A stretch of DNA of 64,000 bases from Bacteriovorax stolpii (GTDB lineage: Bacteria; Bdellovibrionota; UBA2428). The position numbers were made by a program, and so were the translations under genes. Below the pieces are notes generated by a model. It was not told where the DNA came from. It searched no databases and worked only from the letters and a program-made list of their open reading frames with translations. Where the stretch lies: NCBI GenBank assembly GCA_945881775.1, contig CAMCVE010000012.1, positions 25,381 to 89,380 on the forward strand. The letters are read 5' to 3'. Below, piece by piece: positions 1-9,800 of this stretch (position 1 is the stretch's first letter; every line of letters begins with the position of its first letter).

Positions 1-160
1 TGTGTCGACCCAGCGTTACGTGCAGCCTAAAGGGCCCGACTCGCGGGAGCATCCCGGCGTTGAGGAACACGACGAGAGTATCTGACGGAAGCTCTGATCC
101 TTGTGAGAGTACGGCGACCATGCCTTGGTGGGATCCAAGAATGAGGACTCTTTCTTTCAT
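1..160 (-). CDS. alpha/beta hydrolase, N-terminal fragment (runs off left window edge)
   Basis: Manual reverse-strand translation from ATG at 160 (ATGA overlap with stop of the upstream hydrolase): MKERVLILGSHQGMVAVLSQGSELPSDTLVVFLNAGMLPRVGPFRLHVTLGRH..., open to the window edge. 'LNAGMLPRVGPFRLHVTLGR' matches the NAGxxxRVGPxRLxVxLAR N-terminal motif of a common alpha/beta hydrolase family. Not in the ORF track because no stop lies in the window. Confidence 0.7.
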   Translation of the reverse strand, partial: MKERVLILGSHQGMVAVLSQGSELPSDTLVVFLNAGMLPRVGPFRLHVTLGRH

Positions 161-819
161 TGGGATAGGCTCCGTATCAAAAGTTCGAGACTTGGGCCCG
201 GCATCCAGGGGACCTCTCGACGCGTTGAGATCGTCCAATCTTCAGAAATGGGGTGAGAGACGTTTTTCTCGGGCACGCTACGTAGCTTTGGGATGTCTTC
301 TCGAAGTTGTGGGGGATACAAGTAGCCGACGCGCTCATCCTCAACGTGAAGCTGGCGAGCTACCAGGCTGAGGTTGCGAGCGTCGAAGTCGAGTCGATCG
401 ATTTCGTTCATCCACTGAGCGCCGGAGGCAGGCGCATGCCAACCCAGCACAGGGGTACTGCCTGGATGACTCTGAAGGGCGTGAGCGGCGACAAGCGCAC
501 CCAGGCGCAAACCCACCACGATAATTTTGTGCTGTGGGGCCAATGACCTGAGCTCGTTCATTGCAAAATTGAAATCTTCGCTCAGCTGCAACAAAGAAGT
601 GGGCGCCTCGCCCCAAGAGTCGCCACAACCCCGCCAGTCAAAACGAAAAGCGGGTCCCTTCCAGCGTTCGGCGGCTATTCGTAGAGCGCGGTGGGCGCGG
701 CCGTTCTCGTGGCCAATGCTGGGGCACAAGAGAAGTGCCACGCTCTGTTGGGTCTCTTGGGCCGCATGAAAAACTCCGAGCAGCGGTGTCTGGCTCGGTC
801 CAAAGAAGTCGACTTTCAC
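157..819 (-). CDS. alpha/beta-hydrolase-fold protein resembling exosortase-A-system-associated hydrolase 2
   Basis: FRFDWRGCGDS and nucleophile-elbow-like GLRLGA (Arg where Ser is expected), followed by PVLGWHAPASGAQWM. Start GTG overlaps the NRPS stop (GTGA). Confidence 0.65.
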   Translation of the reverse strand: MKVDFFGPSQTPLLGVFHAAQETQQSVALLLCPSIGHENGRAHRALRIAAERWKGPAFRFDWRGCGDSWGEAPTSLLQLSEDFNFAMNELRSLAPQHKIIVVGLRLGALVAAHALQSHPGSTPVLGWHAPASGAQWMNEIDRLDFDARNLSLVARQLHVEDERVGYLYPPQLREDIPKLRSVPEKNVSHPISEDWTISTRREVPWMPGPSLELLIRSLSQ

Positions 820-3800
820 GTTCGCCTCCGTCTTAAGAGTCGCTGGAGCCAGTTCTGGGGCGGTGCTTTATGAAGGGCGGTGGCGAGCTCCGAGAGAGTG
901 TGTGTGAGTAGAATCTGTGGATTCACCGTGCAACCGAAGACGTTTTCGAGGCGATTGAGCAACTGTATCGCGAGCAGGGAGTGCCCGCCCACATCAAAAA
1001 ACGTGTCACTGCGCCGAACGGCAGACGCGCTGTGCGTGAGGGATCTCCAGATCTCGGCGACCGTAACTTCTGCAGGAGTCTGGGGCAATGATGTGTCGGC
1101 GGGGGGGGCAGATTGAATGGCTTTTGTGGAAATCGGCGATTGGCTCTTGATGGCCGAGCAATGAACTTCGAAGTCAGCACCCTCGGCGATCTTTTTTAGA
1201 AGGACTTGGAACTCTTGCAGCAAGTGTTCTGCGGTCTGTGAAGTGAAGAGTTCAGTGGAGTAATCGAGTTCGGCGTGCAGACCCTTCCCCGTTTCTTTGA
1301 AGGCGAGTGAGATCTCTGTCGCAATGTGTCCCGAGTGCAGGTGAACCTGACCGAGCTCCAGGTTTCCGAAGGACTGGCTTCGGTTGCGTGTGTCTTGGTA
1401 AGAAAAGAATGCTTGATAGAGGGCCGCGCTGCTTGTGCGGCTGTTTCCTGGGAGAAGTTCAGAAATTTTTTCAAAGGGCATGTCCTGATGGGCTAGTGCC
1501 CCTAGGGAGGCATCCCGAACGTTTTTCAGCAGCGTTGAGAAAGTGGTACCCTTAGGAATTTTGTTACGAAGTAGAACTGTGTTCACAAAGAAACCAATCA
1601 CACCAAGCGTTTCTGGCCGCTGTCGGCCTTGCACGGGAACTCCCACGCAGAAATCTTCCTGCCCAGACCATTGGTGAAGGAGAACTTTGTAGACGGCTAA
1701 AAGGAGCATTGAAAGCGTCGCCCCTTGTGATGTGGCAAAGCGTGAGAGGTTCTTCACGAGAGCCTCTGGGACCGAAAACTCCATCATCTTACTTTGGTAC
1801 TTGAGTGAATCGGGACGGACGTGGTCTGCGGGCAACCTGAGTGGAGGCATGTCCATAAGGGCTTGCTTCCAGAACGGAGCGTGCACATTCCTATTGCGAA
1901 GTTGAGTCTGAGACTGCCACTGAGCAAAATCTCGGTACTGGATCTGGAGCGGCTGAACCTTAATCTCGGCACCTTGCTCGAGGGAGGCATATCCCGAGCC
2001 GAGCTCATCGAGCAAAAGGTCAAAGGACCATCCATCGAAAATCAGGTGATGCACAACAATGGCCATGACATGTTCGTGTTCAGATGTCTCAAAGACCCGG
2101 GCCCAGAACAGAGGTCCTTGTTTAAAATCAAAAATGCGTCGGACTTCGGTGTCGAGTCGAGCCTGTAGCTTGGAGCTTCCAATTTTTTCAAATCCTAGGT
2201 CGAGCTTAAATGGTTTTTGCTCAAGCCGAGCGCCTTGTGCGTCCTCAACGAATACGATTGAAAGTGCAGTTTGGCGCGTGAGAAGCGAATCGAGTGAGTC
2301 TTGCAGTGCTTTGCGGCTCAGCTTGCCTTTGAGTACAAACGCTGCTGGTAGATTAAACGCGCGGCTATCCGGAAACAAACGTGCAAGATAGTAGAGGCGG
2401 GCTTGCATCGGCGACAGCGACACGCGAGCAGAGGTCTCGACTCGAGGAATATCTTCTAAGGGTAGTTGTGAGCTCCGACATTTTTGAGCCATGGATCCGA
2501 GGGTGGCTTGAGCAAAAATGTCGGGCAGCGCGAGTTCTAAGCCCTCTTTTTCCAGGAGTCCGATGAGTCTTAGAGCAAGCACGGAGTGCCCGCCCAAAAC
2601 GAAGAAATCTGAATCTGGCTCGAGCTGATTCATCTCGATACCAAGCACTTGTGACCACGCCTGCGCGAGTTGGACTTCGGCGTCGCTGAGCCCTCGCAGC
2701 GCGGATCGAGGTGCCTGCGAAGGAGGGGGAGCTTCAGCCAATTTCTTCAGAGCAACTCTGTCGATTTTGTCGTTGGCCGTCATGGGTAGAGAGTCGAGTC
2801 GATGATACCGAGTCGGTATACTGTTCTCGGCAAGGCGGCCTAGTAGCTGAGACCGTACTCCGCTTGCTGCAAGCAAGGTGCTAGAAACATAAAACGCCAC
2901 GAGCTCGATTCCGGCAGGACCCTGGGCTGCGAGCACTGCGGATTGGGTGAGATCAGCGATCGATGCGAGCGCCGATTCGACCTCTCCGATCTCAATGCGA
3001 TATCCCCGAATTTTGACTTGCTGGTCGCTCCGGCCCAGGATCTGTAGGTCTCCATTAGGAAGACGCCGACCCAAATCTCCCGTTCGGTAAAGGGAAGTTC
3101 CAGAACTGGCGCCCTCAAAGGGAGCGGCGACGAACTTCTCGTGAGTGAGCGATTCATTTTTCCAATATCCTTTGGCAACGCCCCATCCTCCGATGCAGAT
3201 CTCGCCAACAACTCCGGCAGGCAGGGGTTGCAGATTTGTATCGAGGATATGGATCTGCGTTTGACGTATCGGAGAGCCAATCGGGATAGAGATGGCCTTA
3301 AGATGCTCTGGAGTCACGCGGAGGCAAGAAGACCAGATCGTCGTTTCAGTAGGTCCGTACATGTTCCACAGCTCACGACTGGTTCTAAGAAGTTCGCTTG
3401 CCAGTTCTTTGGGAAGCGGTTCTCCGCCTGCGAGAGCTCTAAGGTTGAGCGAGGCATCTGAAAGTCCCGCGAGTTGAAGCAGGGTCCAGCTTGTGGGAGT
3501 TGCTTGCAGTGTGGTGATGCGTTGTTCGCGCAGGCACGCTACGAGCGCGCGACCATCTCGAGCCATTTCGCGATCAAGGACCACAAGTTGCGCGCCGCAA
3601 ATCAGCGGGAGATAGATCTCGAGACCAGCGATATCGAAGGTTAAGGTCGTGATTGCAGCGATGCGATCCTCGGGGCTAAGGCCCGGACATTCTTTCATGG
3701 AGAGTAGGAAATTTACAAGCGAGCCATGCGTCACCACGACGCCTTTTGACTTACCCGTCGAGCCCGACGTGTAGAGGATGTAGGCAGGCGTGCTCGCAGG

Positions 3801-6800
3801 AACCAGTGGAAGTGCCGTCGGAGCTTGTTTGAGATCAAGGGGTGATTCGAGCAAATCCTCGACCCACACTACGTTTCGCTCAAAAGTTGAGGCAATTTTT
3901 TGGTAGGCGCGCGAAGCCAGAACGAGCGTTGGATCCGCATCGCGGAGAATATCTAGAACTTTTGTGATCGGATACTGAGGATCGAGTGGCACGTACGGCG
4001 CTTCGCAGCTCAGCACACCTAGGAGCGTTGCGGGCAATTGAGCTGTGCGATCGAGCAAGAGCGCAACACGGTCGCCAGGCTTCAAACCCGCGCGAAGTAG
4101 ACCCTGCCAGACCTGAATGGCTGCGCGAGTGAGGCCGTCTCGGTCGAGCACTCGACCCTGCAGATCACTCACTTTGAGGCGGGAATCAAGCAAGGAACTC
4201 AGTGCGGGCTGAGTTTCAAAGGATTCAAGGGAGGGCTGCGGGGGGTTGAGGCTCACCAAGGGGAGAGCCGCAACGGGAGAGGTGGGATCGGCGGCCGCGC
4301 TGGCGAGATAGTGGCAGAGCGATTGCATCAAAGCGGTCATCTGCTCGTCACTAAAGAGATCAAGGCTGTACTGCGTCTCCAGGGTCAGGCCCCCGTCGAG
4401 TGTTTCAACAGCGTTGATAAAGAGCTCGAAATTTTCCGAGACGCGAGGCAAAGACAGGAACCCTGCATGCAGGCCGCTCCAATCGAATTTTGTGACATCG
4501 AGTGTTTGGTCGAGATTGAAAAGCACGGGCATCAGAGGCACACGGTCCTCGTGGCGCGAAACCTTCATGTCCCTTAATATTTCTTGGAACGTCGTATCAC
4601 CGTGTTCAAATGCATCCAGCAAAACGCTGCGACTTGCCTTGATGTTGTCGACAAACGAACGCGCGGTTGCGGGGCGCACGCGTACAGGAAGCGTGTTCAC
4701 GCAGTGCCCAACGAGCGTTGGAAAGTCGCAAGAAGCTTGTCCGGCTTTAGCCACTCCCATCACAAAGTCATTTTGCCCACTCATCCGGGCAAACCACGTT
4801 GTGACTCCGGTGAAGAGTGTCGTAAAGAAACTCGTCCCATTCTTTAGCCCAGCTTCTCGCAGGGCTTGGATCTGCCCAGGGGCAAGAGGCCAATCGAGTC
4901 TTTTCGATTCGAAACTTCGATTCGCCGTTCGCTCTTTATCAATGGGGAGTCGAAGACGTTCGGGGAGCGTCGTGTAGACACCTCTCCAGTACTTGCGGTT
5001 TCTATCTTGAAGCTTTGAGCGAGCCAGTGCGTAGTCGGTCATTGATCCGGCTGGCGAGAGAGCGGGTTCGAGTCCCTTGATAAATGAACCGTAGGCAAGG
5101 GCGAGTTCCTTTATGATAATTCCTAACGACCACCCATCGCAGACGATGTGATGCGCGCAGATTCTCAGGCGCTGCTGTGTTGGACCGTCTTCAATCAAAG
5201 AGAAGCGAATCAGGGGTCCGTGGGTCAAATCAAACGGCAGCTCCGTCTCCTGAATATCTTTGACGGAGATCAAGGGGCCTGCGGGCATCGGAGCTTCGTG
5301 AAGTGCGCCGGTCTTCGCATCAAAGCGCGCTCGCAAGGAAGCGTGACGTTTAAGAAGCCACTGGAGAGCTGCTTCGAGGGCTTTTTTATTGAGCTCACCA
5401 CTGAGTCTCAGCTCGACCGCCTCGTTGTAGGAGAGGCTCGCTTGAGAACTCATCTGACTCGCCATCCAGATTTCTCTTTGGGCGGGAGTCGACGAACGGT
5501 CTTCTCCTCTTCTAAAGAAGCCAGCATCTTGCATCTCAGCTACAGAATCTTCAAATGCCTTATGACATTGTTCCAAGTCGGCTTGGCTGTGTGATGCCGT
5601 GAGGAAACAGGGAAAGTTCTCGATGATGTGGATGCCCTTGCTGCGCATCAGCAGACAAAAGAGTTCCGAGTACGGGGTCTCTTCGAGAAAGCTCAATCTA
5701 AACATCGAAGCAAAGTGGTGCAACTCAAAGGGTGCCCCCACGGACTTGAGGTGCTCGTTCACCTGCTCGACGAAGTTCTGGGTGCGAGCATTCAAGCTTT
5801 TTTGAAGCTCAGGTCCCTCACTCTTAAGATGCTTGAGGACTGCAAAGGCCGCTGAGAGCGCAAGCGGATGTCTCAGGTAGGTGCCCGCAAAGTAAGTGAC
5901 TCCCACTTCGGGACGCGACTCATCTCCGAAGCGCCAGTCACCGCCGTCCAGAGCGTCCATGAATTTGCGTTTGCCGGCGATCACGCCGATGGGATTGCTG
6001 CCGCCAACAACTTTGCCATAACTGGCCAGGTCGGCTTTGACGTCGAAGATCGCCTGGGCCCCCTGCGGATGCGCCCGGAGGCCGGTGATCACCTCATCGA
6101 AAATCAGACAAATCTCTGTCTGCTCGGTCAGAGTGCGTAGCTCTTTCAAGAAAGCTGTGGGCTGAAGGCGTGGGTTTCGAGACTGGACGGGCTCTACCAG
6201 AACGGCAGCGATTTCTGAGGCACGGTCTCGAATAACTCGGAGGCTGTCAGAATTTCCGTACTCAAGAACGATCACGTTTCCGACACTCGAAGGCATGATT
6301 CCGGGAGCTGCGGCGTAGGCGCGACCATTCTTTCCACCGCGGACAATCACTTCGTCGACGATGCCATGATAGGACCCTGCAAAGACTACGAGCAGATCTC
6401 TCTTCGTCACGGTGCGTGCGATGCGGACGCATCCCAAAACGGCTTCAGAGCCAGTGCAGCAAAAAGCCGCCCGCTCATTTCCGGTGATCTCGCAAAAGAG
6501 TTTTGCAGTTTCCCCGGCAAGAGGCGTTGAGGGACCCACCTCAATTCCCAAATCGAGTTGAGCTTTTTGGGCCTCCTTTATAAAGTCTGGAGAGTGGCCA
6601 AGGAAGTTGGTTCCAAAGCCGTTCAGAAGATCAATGTACTCGTTGCCGTCGATATCCCAGAGTTTTGATCCCTTGGATCGAGAGACAGCGACAGGATAAA
6701 CAATCTCTTTGGTGGCTGGCTTGAAGCCAGACACCACCCGAGGATCCGCAAAGTGGGCGCGGTTCTCGCTAGCGTGCGCTTTAGAGCCGGCTGTGCGCTG

Positions 6801-9800
6801 GATGTAAAGAGATTTCCATCTATCAAACGCCAGCGCTTGCGCCGGAGTGAACTCTTCTGAGGTGCGGCTGACTCGAGCGATGGCTCCGAACGGGACTCGA
6901 GTGACTTCGGCTTCTTCATCGCCTATCGAACGCGCTGCCGCAGATTCAGAAAAGACGTGGGCCATCGGGGTCTCGCCCGCACTAGGCGCCGCTGCGCCGA
7001 TGTAATCCGAGAGCGTGCCGAGCGTCGCGAGGTCCTCGGTGAGTCTTCTAAAGCTCAGCGGGATTTTAAACTTTTTCTCGAGGGCAGTGGCAGCTTGTGT
7101 GAGGAACAGTGAATCGAGACCCATTTCGGTAAAGCTCAAATCGCGTCCAAAAGATGAAATTTCAAGACCCGAGATGTCTTCGAAAAGGCCAACAACTTGC
7201 TCCAAAACGGAGTTCGAAACACCGACTGGCTCAACATCACTTGGCCTTGCGGGAGCCGCCGCGTTTAGGGTGGCTTCGGCCAAGTAATGCTTGCGCTCAA
7301 AGGGATAGGCAGGCAGAGAGACTTTACGTGCGTCGGCATCAACGGGTGTGAGAATTTCAGATCCCAAACACCAGAGTTTTCCTTGGCACGAGAGCCACTC
7401 TAACGACTCGGCTTCGCTTCGGTCGGAAAGACTCGGAACGACGTGTGTGCTTGGAGGAAGGCACTGTCTCGCGAAAGTGGTCAGATTCTTTCCTGGTCCG
7501 AGCTCTAGCCAGACGACATCGGGATTGTCGTTGTGGGCTGCGGCAACGCAGTCTTGGAATTGTATGGAAGCTCTGATGACGTTCGACCAGTGATTTGGAC
7601 TGAGGGCCTCTTCATGAGCTAAGAGACGGCCCTTGGAGCCAGAGTAGAGGTCGATCTGGGGTGCGTGGAGTCGCACGTGCTGAAGCTTGTCGAGCAAGGT
7701 CTGAGAGACGGCGTCCATGGCTGGAGAGTGATAAGCGTAGTCGACGGAAATTCTCGAAGAGGGAACGTCTTTTGTGCTCAGTAGTTCGGCAAAACTCGAG
7801 AGCTCCGGAACTGATCCCGAGACGATACTCAGGAAGGGGCTGATGGAGGCCGCGACGGCTAGATTTGGGGGCAGTATTTTTTGCACCTCCATGGTCGGCA
7901 GTCGGACCGAGAGCATGGAACCTTTTGAAATAGCCTGCAGTGCCTTCCACTGGGTTTCGAGGAGCGCGAAAGCCTCTTGGAGCGAGAAGACGCCGGCAAT
8001 CACGGCGGCTGTAAACTCGCCCAGGCTGTATCCAAGCAAGGCGCGAGGCTGTACGCCGCGATCCATCAACGTGCGAGCGAGCGAGTATTCGAGTGCAAGC
8101 AGCTTTGCCTGCGGGGAGACAGCCGCAGCGTTTGCCTCTAAACAATGGGACATGTGCTGAGCAAAAAGAGAGTCGCTCTTAAGAAGTTGCTCGCCCATGC
8201 TCGTGTACTGCGTTCCGTCTCCAGGGAAAAGAAAGAGCACGTCACGAGTCGACTGGCATTGACCCTGTCCCGAGTAAGGGCTGCTCTCTTCTAGAAGAAG
8301 TCTCTGTGCCTCGGAGCGGGAATTGGCGACGACCCATCGTCTTTCAGAGAACTCTTTACGCCCGCGAGAGGCGCTCATTGCGATGTCTTGGATTCGAGCT
8401 GTGCGCGTCTTTAGATCATGGGCCCAATCTTTGGACATTTGGCGGAGTGCGTGTGGGCTTCGTGCAGACAGAACAAGAAGTTGGGGTCCCCTATCGAGAT
8501 CAGGCACGATGGAATCGGTCGAGGGGGCCGATTCAAGAATAACATGGGCGTTTGTTCCTCCGACGCCAAAAGAACTCACTCCGGCGCGGCGCGCTCCCGT
8601 CCAAGCACGAAGCGAAGTATTTACAAAAAACGGTGAACGACTCCAATTGTGTTTTGAGGTGGGCTGCTTGCAGCCAAGACTCGCAGGAATCTGAGCATGT
8701 TTGATTGCTAAGACAGCTTTCATGAATCCCGCGACGCCTGCGGCAGCCACCAGGTGACCCATATTGCTTTTCACGGATCCGAGAGCACAGAAACCTTCGA
8801 GTTCCGTGTCGGCGCGGAATGCGTTCGTCAGGGCTTCGAGCTCCATTGGATCTCCGAGAGGCGTGCCAGTTCCATGTCCTTCGACGTAGGAAATGTCTTG
8901 CGCCCGCAGTCCCGCCAATCCGAGAGCTTGGCGAACGACTTCTGTTTGTCCTTCGATGCTCGGTGCCGTAAAGCTTGGCTTAAGGCCGCCGTCGTTGTTG
9001 AGGGCGGCACCTCGAATGATCGCAAGCACCTCGTCTCCGTCACGAACCGCATCGTCGAGGCGCTTTAAAAGAACAACTCCCGCGCCGTCGCTGAACACAG
9101 TTCCACTCGAATGTTCAGAGAAGCTTGCCGTGTGTCCATCTTTTGAGAGCATGGCACCTTCTTGATAGAGGTGCCCGGCATTCTGTGGGCTGAAGACCGT
9201 GGCACCCCCGGCAAGGGCCATTTCGCAGCGACCTTCGCGTAAAGCAAAAAAGGCTTCGCTAATGGCAACGAGCGAAGTTGAGCACGCGGTATGAATCGAA
9301 AGGGCCGGCCCCTGAAGGTCGAGTTTATAGGCGACTCGGGAGGCGACATGGTCTCTTTCATTGAGAAGTTGTGCGCCGAAGAGTCCAATTTTCTTTAAGA
9401 CGTCGGAATTCCGAAAAACGTTGTTAAGGAAGTAGGTGTTCGCAGACACTCCTGCAAAAACACCGATATTGTGCGGGCGCTGGCGGCCCACATAGCCCGC
9501 TTTTTCGAGTGCCAGCCAGCAGATCTCTAAGAAGAGACGCTGTTGAGGGTCTAAAACCGACGCTTCAGATCCAGTGAACCCAAAAAATTCAGCGTCGAAG
9601 TCGAAGGCTCCCTCTACAATCCCGCGAACCGGAATATAGTTCGGGTCTTCGCGAGCTTCACTCGGGCATATTTCATCGGGCTTAAAGAATCGAAGCGTCT
9701 CGCGACCTTCAAGGAGTGCCTGCCAGAACTCCTCGACATTTCGTGCTCCGGGAAAGCGTCCCTCCATTGCAATGACCGCTACGGCAGACTCTTCCGGTCT

